Shown: positions 7,641 to 15,890, counted from the stretch's first letter. The stretch: DNA of 21,104 bases from an uncultured Collinsella sp. (GCA_900545615.1 UQZM01000041.1:1-21104), one strand, 5' to 3'. The notes: a model not told the origin generated them from the letters alone. Translations and numbers: made by a program.

Positions 7641-7668
7641 AGAGGCCCCACTTGGGGCCTCTTCTTTT
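7641..7668 (+). terminator. Rho-independent terminator of the redox operon
   Basis: A perfect 9-bp stem AGAGGCCCC / GGGGCCTCT with a 4-nt loop is followed by TCTTTT. It lies 80 bp after the lipoprotein gene. The further 147 bp up to the ABC transporter gene show no other structure I can name. Confidence 0.88.
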
Positions 7669-7815
7669 GGGCGCCATCCCGTTCGTTTTTTGATGCGGTT
7701 CCCTACATTCCTCACTGGCTCCGGCAACAAATGGGGATAGAGTAGGACAAACGCGTCGAATACGAACGGCGGGGGAGAGCGGGCAAGTGCGCCCGCGTGG
7801 GAGAGGTTGCCGTCC

Positions 7816-10800
7816 ATGTTGGAGCTCAAAGGTATTTGCAAAAGGTACGTCACGCAGTCGTTTACGCAGGTGGCGCTCGATAACGTGAGCCTGGCTTTTC
7901 GCGATAACGAGTTCGTAGCCATTCTGGGTCCCTCGGGCTCGGGTAAAACCACGATGCTCAACGTTATCGGTGGGCTCGATCATTTCGATTCCGGCGACCT
8001 GCTAATCGACGGTATTTCGACCAAGGACTTTCACGATCGCGATTGGGATGCCTATCGCAACAACCGCATCGGCTTTGTGTTCCAGAGCTATAACCTCATT
8101 CCGCATCAGACTATTTTGGAAAACGTGGAGCTGGCGCTTACACTCACGGGCGTGGGGCATGCCGAGCGCCGCCAGCGTGCGCGCGAGGCGTTGGAGAAAG
8201 TCGGCCTGGGCGAGCACGTTAACAAGCGCCCGAGCCAACTTTCGGGCGGGCAGATGCAGCGTGTGGCCATCGCCCGTGCGCTGATCAACGATCCCGAGAT
8301 TGTGCTGGCAGACGAGCCGACCGGCGCCCTGGACTCAACGACATCCGTGCAGGTCATGGATTTGCTCAAGGACGTGGCACGCGACCGCCTGGTCATCATG
8401 GTCACGCACAATCCCGAGCTGGCGTACCAATACGCCACGCGCATCGTCAATCTGGCGGACGGCAAGATCACCGACGATTCCGACCCCTTCGATGTTGCTG
8501 ACGCCACGCGCCGCGAGGCCAAGCCTACGCGCAAAACCTCGATGAGCTTTGTGACGGCACTGGGGCTTTCTGCCCGAAACCTCATGACCAAGAAGGGCCG
8601 CACGGCCATGACTGCCTTTGCGGGCTCGATTGGCATTATCGGCATTGCGGCGATCCTAGCGCTGTCCAACGGCGTAAACGGCTACATCAAAAAGGTCGAG
8701 GAGGATACGCTCTCGAGCTACCCGCTCACCATTTCCAAGCAGGATTACGACCTGTCGTCCATGATGGGCGGACAGGGGGCTGCGGATGATGACTCGCCTG
8801 AAAACGTGGATTCGTCCGACGACAGTGCCGAAACCGATAAGATTCCCGTGGTCACGGCCGTAAAGGATATGTTTGCGAGCGTTAAGTCCAACGACATGAC
8901 GAGCTTTAAGGCATGGCTTGACGACGGCGGCGACGGTATCGACAAAGAGGTCAACGCCATTCAGTACGGCTACGGTGTATCGCCGGTTGTCTATCGTGCC
9001 GGCAAGGGCGATGAGAAGCCCGTTCGGCTTGTTCCCAACGCAATGACCGAGGCTATGAGCGGAGGCGCGAGTTCGGCGGCAACGGTGAGCATGGAATCCA
9101 TGGGACCCTCGGTCTTTAACGAGATGATTGACGACCAGAGCCTGATCAACAGCCAGTACGATGTCGTCGCCGGTCATTGGCCCACGTCTGCCAACGAAGC
9201 CGTGATGGTGCTTTCGAGCCGCGGTACGGTGGGCGACTATACGCTCTACAGCATCGGTGCGCTGGATATCGATGAGCTCAACGATCTGGTAAACAGTGCC
9301 ATGACGGCCGACGGTGGGGTCAAAGCACCCGAGACCGGCACCGACTTTACCTACGACGATGCGCTGTCCACGACGTTTAAGGTGCTGTCGCCGGCCGATG
9401 CCTATCGCAAAAACGAAGAGACCGGCATGTGGACCGACATGTCTGGTGACGCCGACTTTATGGCCGCCAAGGTTGCCGATGGCATCGACGTACACATCGT
9501 GGGTGTGGTGCGCCCTAACGAGACGGCCAATGCGAGTGCGTTGTCTCCGGGCATTGCCTATACACATGCGCTGACTCGCCAGCTTATGGAGCGCGCCGCC
9601 GATTCGCAGATTGTGCGGGAGCAACTCGCCCACCCCGAGACGGATGTCTTTACGGGCAAAACCTTCGACGAACTGCAAGGCGAGGCCAAACAAGGCGTGG
9701 ATCTGGGCAGCATGTTCAGTGTGGACGAGGCGGCGCTCAAGAGCGCGTTCTCGTTCGATACCTCCGTGCTCTCGGGTGTTGCCGGCGGTATGGACCCGTC
9801 GTGTCTTGACTTGTCCGAGCTGGACATTGACCTTTCGGGCGTAGGGAAGGATATCGACTTCAGCGACATCATGTCTAAGGCGCCAGCCCCCGATTTCTCG
9901 GGTGTCTTCGATGGGTTGGAGCTTACAACCGAGCAGATGCAGCAAGTGGGGGCGCTCGCCAACCAACTGTTCACGGGCTTTATGCAGTCGGAACAGTTTA
10001 AGGCGCTGACGCCCGAAGATCTTAAGGACGCGTCAAAGCTTGCCGCCGCGTTCTCGACGTATCTTGAGAGTGATACGGCAGCCCAGCAAATCCTGGCTCA
10101 GCTCAAGGCACTCGGCGGCGATGCCCTGGCCGAGCGCCTGCAGCAGGCGATGACCGACTATGTACAAAAGCAGCTGGCTCCGTATCTGCAGCAGGCTCTG
10201 GATCAGATGATGAAGTCGATCAGCGACCAGATTGCGACGACGGTGTCAACTCAGCTCAAGGCAGGCGCGGCAGGGCTCATGGGCCAGATGGCGACGCAGA
10301 TGTCATCGAGTTTTGCCAACCTGGCGAGCGCTATGCGTGTGGATGCGAGCGCCTTTGCCCGCGCCATCCACTTCAACATGGACGCCGAGGATCTGAGCTC
10401 GCTCATGATGAGCTATGCCAAGGCTTCGAAGCTCACCTACGACAACAATCTGACCACGTTGGGTTATGCGGACGAGGCGGATCCCATCTCGGTCAAGATT
10501 TTCCCGCGCGACTTTGAGGCCAAGGAGCGCGTACTCGATCGCATCGATGCGTACAACAAGCAGGTCAAAGCCGCTGGCCACGATGATCGGGCAATTTCGT
10601 ACACAGACTACATGGGCATCATCATGGGTTCGGTGACCGACATCGTGAACACCATCAGCTTGGTGCTCATCGCATTCGTGAGTATCAGCCTGGTGGTGAG
10701 CTCCATCATGATCGGCATCATCACGTACATCAGCGTGCTGGAGCGCAAAAAGGAGATTGGCATTCTGCGCGCGATTGGCGCGTCGAAGCGTAACGTGGCA

Positions 10801-11055
10801 AACGTGTTCAACGCCGAGACCTTTATCGAGGGCCTCATCGCCGGCGTCTTTGCCATTGTCGTCGTGGTGGCCGTGAGCTTCCCGGTTAATTCCTGGGCGC
10901 TTGCTGCCAAACAAGTACCCAACCTGATGAGCCTACCCGTGCAGGATGCGCTGGTGCTCATCGCGATTTCGGTGCTGCTGACGGTTGTTGCCGGCCTGCT
11001 GCCGGCCCGCAGTGCATCCAAAAAAGACCCCGTGGAAGCCTTGCGCTCCGAATAA
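7816..11055 (+). CDS. ABC transporter with fused ATPase and FtsX/MacB-type permease and large external domain
   Basis: The protein has 1079 residues. The N-terminal ATPase has Walker A GPSGSGKTT (38-46), Q-loop FVFQS, signature LSGGQMQRV (142-150), Walker B IVLADEPTGALD and the switch His in VTHNPE. A first membrane segment (about 264-286) is followed by some 650 external residues. The C-terminal FtsX domain (about 932-1079) has three membrane segments and the family block LERKKEIGILRAIGAS. MacB proteins are about 650 residues, so the external part is enlarged; it includes an acidic Asp/Ser stretch near 315-345 and a long amphipathic Gln/Ala-rich helical section around 720-860. I prefer the ATG at 7816 (GGGAGAGG 9 nt upstream) over a TTG at 7807. 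Such mechanotransmission systems act on cell-wall, lipoprotein or antimicrobial peptide substrates; the substrate here is unknown. The gene stands alone. Confidence 0.93.
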   Translation: MLELKGICKRYVTQSFTQVALDNVSLAFRDNEFVAILGPSGSGKTTMLNVIGGLDHFDSGDLLIDGISTKDFHDRDWDAYRNNRIGFVFQSYNLIPHQTILENVELALTLTGVGHAERRQRAREALEKVGLGEHVNKRPSQLSGGQMQRVAIARALINDPEIVLADEPTGALDSTTSVQVMDLLKDVARDRLVIMVTHNPELAYQYATRIVNLADGKITDDSDPFDVADATRREAKPTRKTSMSFVTALGLSARNLMTKKGRTAMTAFAGSIGIIGIAAILALSNGVNGYIKKVEEDTLSSYPLTISKQDYDLSSMMGGQGAADDDSPENVDSSDDSAETDKIPVVTAVKDMFASVKSNDMTSFKAWLDDGGDGIDKEVNAIQYGYGVSPVVYRAGKGDEKPVRLVPNAMTEAMSGGASSAATVSMESMGPSVFNEMIDDQSLINSQYDVVAGHWPTSANEAVMVLSSRGTVGDYTLYSIGALDIDELNDLVNSAMTADGGVKAPETGTDFTYDDALSTTFKVLSPADAYRKNEETGMWTDMSGDADFMAAKVADGIDVHIVGVVRPNETANASALSPGIAYTHALTRQLMERAADSQIVREQLAHPETDVFTGKTFDELQGEAKQGVDLGSMFSVDEAALKSAFSFDTSVLSGVAGGMDPSCLDLSELDIDLSGVGKDIDFSDIMSKAPAPDFSGVFDGLELTTEQMQQVGALANQLFTGFMQSEQFKALTPEDLKDASKLAAAFSTYLESDTAAQQILAQLKALGGDALAERLQQAMTDYVQKQLAPYLQQALDQMMKSISDQIATTVSTQLKAGAAGLMGQMATQMSSSFANLASAMRVDASAFARAIHFNMDAEDLSSLMMSYAKASKLTYDNNLTTLGYADEADPISVKIFPRDFEAKERVLDRIDAYNKQVKAAGHDDRAISYTDYMGIIMGSVTDIVNTISLVLIAFVSISLVVSSIMIGIITYISVLERKKEIGILRAIGASKRNVANVFNAETFIEGLIAGVFAIVVVVAVSFPVNSWALAAKQVPNLMSLPVQDALVLIAISVLLTVVAGLLPARSASKKDPVEALRSE

Positions 11056-11086
11056 TGTGACAAAGGGACAGTCCCTTTGTCACATT
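11054..11086. repeat. GTGACAAAGGG palindromic repeat, copy 1
   Basis: Perfect 16-bp arms (AATGTGACAAAGGGAC and complement) flank one central A. The first two bases lie within the stop codon of the ABC transporter gene. No T-tract follows, though the transcript would form a very stable hairpin that could stop or protect the mRNA. Related copies are at 17241 and 17554. Confidence 0.9.
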
Positions 11087-11155
11087 GAGACCCTTGCGAA
11101 AACGGGGTCTAATTACCGTTCGGCAGGTTAAGAACTCCCTCTCCCCGCTTAATGC

Positions 11156-11184
11156 TTGACGAAGAGTCCTCTGGTTTATATACC
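11156..11184 (+). promoter_or_regulatory. Promoter of the first MFS transporter
   Basis: TTGACG (11156-11161) and TATACC (11179-11184) are exactly 17 bp apart, predicting transcription from about 11191 and a leader of roughly 40 nt. The -10 box lies inside the TetR-type operator, as expected for direct repression. Confidence 0.65.
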
Positions 11185-11200
11185 TATCGGTAGGCATATA
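11177..11200. promoter_or_regulatory. TetR-type operator at the first MFS transporter promoter
   Basis: The 24-bp near-palindrome TATATACCTA-TCGG-TAGGCATATA matches in 9 of 10 positions between arms. It shares the half-site CGGTAGGyATA with the site at 13354-13373 in front of the TetR and deiminase genes. It covers the -10 box and start point. Confidence 0.7.
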
Positions 11201-11230
11201 GGATGTATTGCCGATAGAAATGGAGCAACC

Positions 11231-12511
11231 ATGACTCTCACCACACCAGCCAAAAAAGATTGTCTCCGTGAAAGCGGCGCATTTGCTTGGGTCGTCGTTA
11301 TTGCGCTCGGCTTAATGTCCGCCGGAACAACTGGCACATATAGCATTATTGCCGGCTCATTCGTTGCTCCAGTATGTGAAGATCTGGGCTTTGACTACAC
11401 TTCTTTTTCTTTCTATTTCACCGCGATTCTTCTTGGCCTTGCGCTTGGGCTTCCGCTTTTGAGTCGCTTCATTCCAAAAGTAATCGGCAAACCATGGCAT
11501 ATTTGCATTGAACTCGTCCTTATTGCCGCCGGCGCCGCAATGGCGTTCTACACCGAGGTCTGGATGTTCACCGTCTCCGCCGCAGTGATCGGCATCTGCT
11601 TTTCGTTTACAACGGGCGTCTGCATGTCCGATGTCATTGACCAATGGTTCAGCAAATCGTCCGGTCTCGCCATCGGCCTCGCTTGGGGCGTTAATTCTCT
11701 CTGCACGCTGTTATTGAGTCCTGTCATTACACTGGTCATCGAGCAGCAAGGCTGGCGTACGGGATACATCGTGCTTGCGGCCGTTTCTGCAGCTATGATT
11801 TTGCCTGCAAGCGCATTTATCATTCGCCTTAACCCCTCTGATCGCAATATGCTTCCGTACGGAGAGACCGCCTCCGAAACCCATGAGAGCTGCAGCGCCG
11901 ATGAGCAGGAAGATGTCCTTTCGGGCATGGCACTCCGCGATGCCGCGAAAACGCCGTCTTTTATTCTCTGTGTCCTCTTGCTTTGCGTGGCGCAGCTCAC
12001 CTGCTGCATGAACCAGCTGTTTCCAACCTATGCAAGCGAGGTCGGTTTCAATCCTATCGTAGGAAGCTTAATGGTCTCGGCAGCTTCACTCTCCGATATC
12101 TTCCTAAATCCCTTCGTGGGCAAAACATGCGACAAGCTTGGCGCTATTAAAGCAACGGTCGCATGGACAGGTGTCAGCATTCTTTCATTCCTGCTTCTTA
12201 TCATTGGCGGAAGCAATGAGACCGTTTCCATCATTGCAGCTGGTGTAAACGATGTCATGTTCGCCATCGTTGGAACCGCAATGCCGATGCTTCTCCTCTC
12301 GCTCTTTGGATCACGCGATTTTGGAAGGATCTATTCGATCGTTTGCTCAGCGGGCTATGTCGTCGGTGCTTTTGGAATGCCGGTCATGATGAAGGTTTAC
12401 GGCATGGCAGGGTCATTCCAGGGAGTATTTATCTTCTGCATTGCCTGCAACCTTATGATTGCTGCGTTTGCTATCGTTTCCGGCTTTCTCAATAAGGCTG
12501 CTGAAAAGTAA
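11231..12511 (+). CDS. MFS transporter, oxalate/formate-antiporter-like family (paralogue 1)
   Basis: The protein has 426 residues with about 12 membrane segments. It shows MFS-type loops (SDVIDQWF after segment 4-5, TCDKLG after segment 8) and the MLPYG motif at the start of the central loop, typical of OFA-type transporters of small carboxylates. The start at 11231 has GGAG 6 nt upstream; the frame extends back to 11156 but that part is promoter and operator. It is closely similar along its length to the transporter at 15891 (for example GLMSAGTTG, MAFYTEVWMF, CCMNQLFPTYASEVGF in both). Codon use looks less biased and more AT-rich than in the neighbouring deiminase operon. It stands alone between its own operator and terminator. 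The substrate is unknown; import or exchange for the enzymes at 13453-15879 is inferred. Confidence 0.9.
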   Translation: MTLTTPAKKDCLRESGAFAWVVVIALGLMSAGTTGTYSIIAGSFVAPVCEDLGFDYTSFSFYFTAILLGLALGLPLLSRFIPKVIGKPWHICIELVLIAAGAAMAFYTEVWMFTVSAAVIGICFSFTTGVCMSDVIDQWFSKSSGLAIGLAWGVNSLCTLLLSPVITLVIEQQGWRTGYIVLAAVSAAMILPASAFIIRLNPSDRNMLPYGETASETHESCSADEQEDVLSGMALRDAAKTPSFILCVLLLCVAQLTCCMNQLFPTYASEVGFNPIVGSLMVSAASLSDIFLNPFVGKTCDKLGAIKATVAWTGVSILSFLLLIIGGSNETVSIIAAGVNDVMFAIVGTAMPMLLLSLFGSRDFGRIYSIVCSAGYVVGAFGMPVMMKVYGMAGSFQGVFIFCIACNLMIAAFAIVSGFLNKAAEK

Positions 12512-12546
12512 TAAGCGCCGATTTGCATCGGCATAGATTGCCATGC

Positions 12547-12596
12547 AACAGGGGTCGACTCCAAGCCAGACTGGAGTCGACCCCTGTTTTCGTTTT
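12547..12596 (+). terminator. Rho-independent terminator after the first MFS transporter
   Basis: A perfect 16-bp stem (ACAGGGGTCGACTCCA and complement, 12548-12563 with 12572-12587), 8-nt loop, then TTTTCGTTTT. It lies between convergent genes (the TetR gene ends at 12650), and the T-tract favours the plus strand. A smaller hairpin GCCGAT-ttgc-ATCGGC (12517-12532) precedes it. Confidence 0.92.
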
Positions 12597-12649
12597 AAAG
12601 GTTGCCCGCAGGCACCATGGGTGCCAACATGCGCTTCAGCTTGGCTGGT

Positions 12650-13228
12650 TTATTTGAACATAAGCTCGACTATTCCCGCCCAAACCGCTTTCTCATCAAT
12701 ATCCTCACCTTGAGCGACCGTATTGCTTGCTCCCTCCAGAACGGTATAAAGAATTTGTACGTAGAGCATTACGTCGGCGCTATCGGAAAACGCGCCAATC
12801 TCTACACCATGAAGAAGGATGTCTTTAAGCGCATCCATGGTTCGTTTGGTCGCCGTCGCTTGACGTTCCTGAACTGCAGGAATTCGATTTGCTTGAACGC
12901 TAACCTCGGCCAGCACGCGCCGGCGCTTTTCATCGCTTCGATAGCCACCTATAACTGAATTGCCGAGCTCGATAAGCGCGGCCTTGAACCCGTCCCTATC
13001 GACTATTAGCGAGTAGTCGCGCTGATAGTCAATGGTCGGAAACATGCTGTCCAAGAGCGTAGTGAAAATCTCCTCTTTTGAGGGAAAGTAGTAGTACACC
13101 GACGGCTTGGATATACCGACAAAGTCGCAAATCTTTCCGATAGACGCTTTGTCATAACCGACTTCTGCCACAAGATCGTACATTGCGTCCAATATTTTTT
13201 TTCTTGTGCTCACGCTGCATTTCTCCAT
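12650..13228 (-). CDS. TetR/AcrR-family transcriptional repressor
   Basis: The protein has 192 residues. The N-terminal helix-turn-helix is typical: TRKKILDAMYDLVAEVGYDK then ASIGKICDFVGISKPSVYYY and FPSKEEIF (about 8-55), with the conserved tail YYYFPSKEE. The C-terminal helical domain, which would bind the effector, is not assignable to a ligand class. The ATG at 13228 has only a weak GGAAG upstream; a GTG at 13213 with GGAG 9 nt upstream is an alternative that keeps the DNA-binding domain. Similar palindromes lie before the first transporter and between this gene and the deiminase, so it very probably controls both units and itself. The effector may be the guanidino substrate or a product (inference). 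Confidence 0.92.
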   Translation of the reverse strand: MEKCSVSTRKKILDAMYDLVAEVGYDKASIGKICDFVGISKPSVYYYFPSKEEIFTTLLDSMFPTIDYQRDYSLIVDRDGFKAALIELGNSVIGGYRSDEKRRRVLAEVSVQANRIPAVQERQATATKRTMDALKDILLHGVEIGAFSDSADVMLYVQILYTVLEGASNTVAQGEDIDEKAVWAGIVELMFK

Positions 13229-13307
13229 TGCAAATCACTTCCGCACTACCAACATTATTAAGGATGGCAACGGAACATCAATTCGTGTCCAAACATGACC
13301 ACTATAT

Positions 13308-13327
13308 ACGGCGAACGGTATGTATCA
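13308..13327. promoter_or_regulatory. Possible second TetR half-site upstream of the deiminase gene
   Basis: GAACGGTATGTAT resembles the half-site AACGGTAGGTAT of the full operator about 49 bp downstream. Its other arm is poorly matched, so it is at best an auxiliary site. Confidence 0.3.
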
Positions 13328-13353
13328 GTAGGCGAGCGGCAATTATTCAAAAT

Positions 13354-13373
13354 TATCTACCGAACGGTAGGTA
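13354..13373. promoter_or_regulatory. TetR-type operator in the TetR/deiminase intergenic region
   Basis: TATCTACCGA-ACGGTAGGTA is a 20-bp palindrome with 8 of 10 positions paired. Its CGGTAGGtATA half matches the operator of the first MFS gene. TATAGT (13372-13377), a possible -10 for the deiminase operon, starts within it. Confidence 0.65.
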
Positions 13374-13452
13374 TAGTAGTACTATAGCAGGTGAAACCCC
13401 GCTATTGTCGCGGCCGGACAGCATCGCGGGAAACCCGACGGAAGGACCAACC

Positions 13453-14691
13453 ATGTACGAGAACTATCGTATGCCGGGCGAGTTCGAGAAGCGCTCCAAC
13501 GTCTATGTGACATGGCTTCCCGATTACATCCGTGCAGAGGGCTACGATAACCGCCAGCCCTGCGTTGACGTGATCAAGGCTCTGCTCGAGTATGGCGACG
13601 TTACGGTCAACCTCAATTGCGGCACCCCCGGCTCCTATGAGGAGGCTTGCTCGCGCCTGAAGGAGGAGGGGGTTGATCTCGATCGCATCGAGATCACGCA
13701 GTTCGAAGACTCCAACTTCTATGTCCGCGACAACGGTCCCAGCATCATGGTCGACGACAAGGGCCATTCTTATATGGTCAACCCCGCTTGGACCTATTAC
13801 GGCGTGTGGGACAAGAACTCCCCGGAGTGCCAGTCCGCACGTAAGGCAGCCGTTCACATGGCGGTTGCGCTCGGTTGCTTCGATATCGTCAATTCCGAAA
13901 TGGTTTCGGAGGGCGGCGACCGCGAGTTTGACGGTCACGGCACTCTGATCGCCATCGAGGACACGGAATGCCGCAAGCGTAATCCCGAGTTCACGAAAGA
14001 GGAAATAGAGGCCGAGTATAAGCGCATCTACAACCTCAACAAGGTTATCTGGCTTCCGCAGCCTATGCTCGAGGACGACGACTATCGACTGGGCATCCTC
14101 GACGAGAAGGAAGACGGAACTCCCGTCTTTGGCATGAGCTTTGCAGCTCACATTGATGAGATGTGTCGCTTTATCACTCCGAACAAGATTCTTCTTGCCG
14201 AGGTGTCCGATGAAGAGGCAGCCTCGAGCAAGGCTGGAGCAGAGTCTCGTCGCCGCATTGAGGCAGCCTACGAGATCCTGAGCAACGAAACGGACTGGGA
14301 GGGCAAGCCCTTCGAGATCGTTCGTATGCCCACCGCCGAGCCTATTGAAGTCGTTATCGCCCCTGGCGATGAAGATTACGAGCTCTATAAGGGCTTCATC
14401 GACGAAATGGGCGGCAAGTTTATGGATGGCACCCCCTGGCCCGAGGGCCCCGTCCACTTCTACGCCGCAGCGAGCTACTGCAACTTCCTGATTTGCAACG
14501 GCGTCGTTCTTGGCCAGCGTTATTACCACGAGGGCATGAGCGAGGTCGTGAAAGAGAAGGATGAGCAGGCCAAGGCAGTTCTTGAGAGCTGCTTCCCCGA
14601 TCGCAAGGTCATCATGATTGATTCCCTCGCGCTTAACCTGTCCGGCGGCGGCGTGCACTGCTGGACTAAGGACGTGGCGGCCAGTCGTTAG
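13453..14691 (+). CDS. Agmatine deiminase-family (PAD-type) guanidino hydrolase
   Basis: The protein has 412 residues. This fold hydrolyses a guanidino group to a ureido group plus ammonia; agmatine deiminase makes N-carbamoylputrescine. Catalytic positions of the family are present: Asp93 in YVRDNGPS, Glu153 in SEGGDREFDGHGT, His233 and Asp235 in AAHIDEM, and nucleophile Cys403 in GGGVHCWT. Departures from usual agmatine deiminases: NFYVRDNGP where a Trp normally precedes RD, EGGDREFDG rather than EGGxxHxDG, and AAHID instead of the common GHxD. The substrate could therefore differ from agmatine. I chose the ATG at 13453 (MYENYRMPGEFE, AAGGA 7 nt upstream); the longer frame covers the operator. 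It heads an operon with the carbamoyltransferase and second transporter under the TetR site. Codon use looks strongly biased, suggesting high expression. Family is confident, substrate is not. Confidence 0.88.
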   Translation: MYENYRMPGEFEKRSNVYVTWLPDYIRAEGYDNRQPCVDVIKALLEYGDVTVNLNCGTPGSYEEACSRLKEEGVDLDRIEITQFEDSNFYVRDNGPSIMVDDKGHSYMVNPAWTYYGVWDKNSPECQSARKAAVHMAVALGCFDIVNSEMVSEGGDREFDGHGTLIAIEDTECRKRNPEFTKEEIEAEYKRIYNLNKVIWLPQPMLEDDDYRLGILDEKEDGTPVFGMSFAAHIDEMCRFITPNKILLAEVSDEEAASSKAGAESRRRIEAAYEILSNETDWEGKPFEIVRMPTAEPIEVVIAPGDEDYELYKGFIDEMGGKFMDGTPWPEGPVHFYAAASYCNFLICNGVVLGQRYYHEGMSEVVKEKDEQAKAVLESCFPDRKVIMIDSLALNLSGGGVHCWTKDVAASR

Positions 14692-14693
14692 TG

Positions 14694-14770
14694 AGCCTTA
14701 GAGCCTGCGCTCTTTGGCTTAGGCGCCACATGTACCGCTCCCCGAGGGATATCCGTGTTTTCCTCGGGGA
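14694..14770 (+). promoter_or_regulatory. Two hairpins between the deiminase and carbamoyltransferase genes
   Basis: Hairpin 1 (14694-14719) pairs AGCC/GGCT and AGAGC/GCTCT around a symmetric TT/TT internal loop with a CTGC loop. Hairpin 2 (14739-14770) has a perfect 9-bp stem TCCCCGAGG / CCTCGGGGA. Neither is followed by a T-tract, so they are more likely to protect or process the mRNA, or partly attenuate it, than to end it. An AT-rich leader (14776-14800) and AAAGGA follow, before the next start. Confidence 0.5.
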
Positions 14771-14814
14771 CACATTCAACAATAATTTTGATAATAATTC
14801 GAAAGGAAATAGGC

Positions 14815-15879
14815 ATGAACAACAGCCTCCGCGGTCGCGACTACATCAACATCCATGATCTCTCCTCCGAGGATTTCCGCTATCTCATCGATCTTGCCTG
14901 GAACCTTAAGGCTCAGAAGAAGTCTGGTGTCGACCAGCGCTACTTCCCCGGCAAAAACGTCCTCGCCAACTTTGAGTGGGGCTCGACCCGTACTCGTTGC
15001 GCATTCGAGACCTCCTGCAATGATTTGGGCATGGGCTTCACTTATCTGACCAACTCCCACATGGGTGACTGCGAGACCGTCAAGGATGCCATGCGCGTCT
15101 TTAACGGCATGTACGATCTCATCGTCTACCGCGCACAGAAGGACGAGCAGTTCCTCTATGACGTCGCCGACCTGGTTGACATCCCGGTCATCAATGCCCT
15201 TACTCTCGGCGATCACCCGACTCAGATGCTCGCTGACGCTCTTACGATGGAAGAGCAATGGGGCGGTCTGCGTACGAGCCGCGGCAAGAAGATGGCTTTC
15301 GTTGGCAACTGCGCCGGCGCCCCAGTGTGGTATGGCCGTCTGTGCGCTATGCTCGACATGGACTTCCTCGCCATCGGCCCCGACGACCTCCGTCATCAGA
15401 TGTGCAAGGAAATGATCGAAGAGGTGGAGGCCTGCTACGCCAAGTACGCTCCCAATAGGACCTTTACCATCACCTCTGACCTCGATGCCCTGGATGGCGT
15501 TGACGTTATCGTTACCGAGGAGTGGCGCTACATCAACCCCGAGTGCGGAGAAGAGGTTCTGGATCCCGACGACTACAACTCCTGGTTGGGCGATGCCGAG
15601 TCTCTGTACCCCTATCGCGTCACCAGCGAGCTGTGCAAGCGCACCAACAATCCCGACATCTTCTGCATGCATGAGCTTCCCTCTGTCCACAACGCGGATC
15701 ACCGTGTTGGCAAGATGCTCCTCGACCAGTGCAAGAACGACCTTCATCGCGAGATCATCACCGAGGGTTTCGAGATTGCCGACGAGTGCTTTGAGGCCAA
15801 CGCTTCGGTCATCTTCCGTGAGGCAGAGAACCGTCAGCACACCATCAAGGCCGTTATGTGTGCCCTTCTGGGTCTCTAG
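14815..15879 (+). CDS. Ornithine/putrescine carbamoyltransferase-like enzyme with altered substrate motifs
   Basis: The protein has 354 residues. The carbamoyl-phosphate half is standard: GSTRTRCAFE (S57-R61 as STRTR), HPTQ (134-137), and a family C-terminus ECFEANASVIFREAENRQHT followed by IKAVM. The amino-acid half is not. Ornithine enzymes have an SMG loop after TDxW, and putrescine enzymes YGLY; here TEEWRYINPECGEE occupies that place (234-247). The HCLP motif is HELP (286-289), so the usual Cys is Glu. The long C-terminal helix of putrescine carbamoyltransferase is missing; the protein ends at ALLGL. Together with the deiminase upstream it could phosphorolyse an N-carbamoyl compound to carbamoyl phosphate and an amine. 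A carbamate kinase, usual in such pathways, is not in the window. The start at 14815 has AAAGGA upstream. The second substrate is unknown. Confidence 0.85.
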   Translation: MNNSLRGRDYINIHDLSSEDFRYLIDLAWNLKAQKKSGVDQRYFPGKNVLANFEWGSTRTRCAFETSCNDLGMGFTYLTNSHMGDCETVKDAMRVFNGMYDLIVYRAQKDEQFLYDVADLVDIPVINALTLGDHPTQMLADALTMEEQWGGLRTSRGKKMAFVGNCAGAPVWYGRLCAMLDMDFLAIGPDDLRHQMCKEMIEEVEACYAKYAPNRTFTITSDLDALDGVDVIVTEEWRYINPECGEEVLDPDDYNSWLGDAESLYPYRVTSELCKRTNNPDIFCMHELPSVHNADHRVGKMLLDQCKNDLHREIITEGFEIADECFEANASVIFREAENRQHTIKAVMCALLGL

Positions 15880-15890
15880 GAGCTGCGTCA

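Noticed and set aside
8656..9966. Minus-strand open frame of 436 codons inside the ABC transporter gene
   Set aside because: It is antisense to a gene with clear ABC and FtsX motifs, has no ribosome binding site, and is His/Arg/Gly-rich in the manner of high-GC shadow frames.
13183..13452. N-terminal extension of the deiminase frame to 502 codons
   Set aside because: It would cover the TetR operator and overlap the start of the divergent TetR gene; the ATG at 13453 has a good ribosome binding site.
13402..14658. Minus-strand open frame of 418 codons opposite the deiminase
   Set aside because: It is a codon-bias shadow of a gene with intact catalytic residues and crosses the TetR/deiminase promoter region without a start signal.
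13453..14691. Calling the deiminase aguA outright
   Set aside because: The catalytic residues fit the family, but residues around them and the neighbouring carbamoyltransferase are unusual, so a fixed substrate would be over-claimed.
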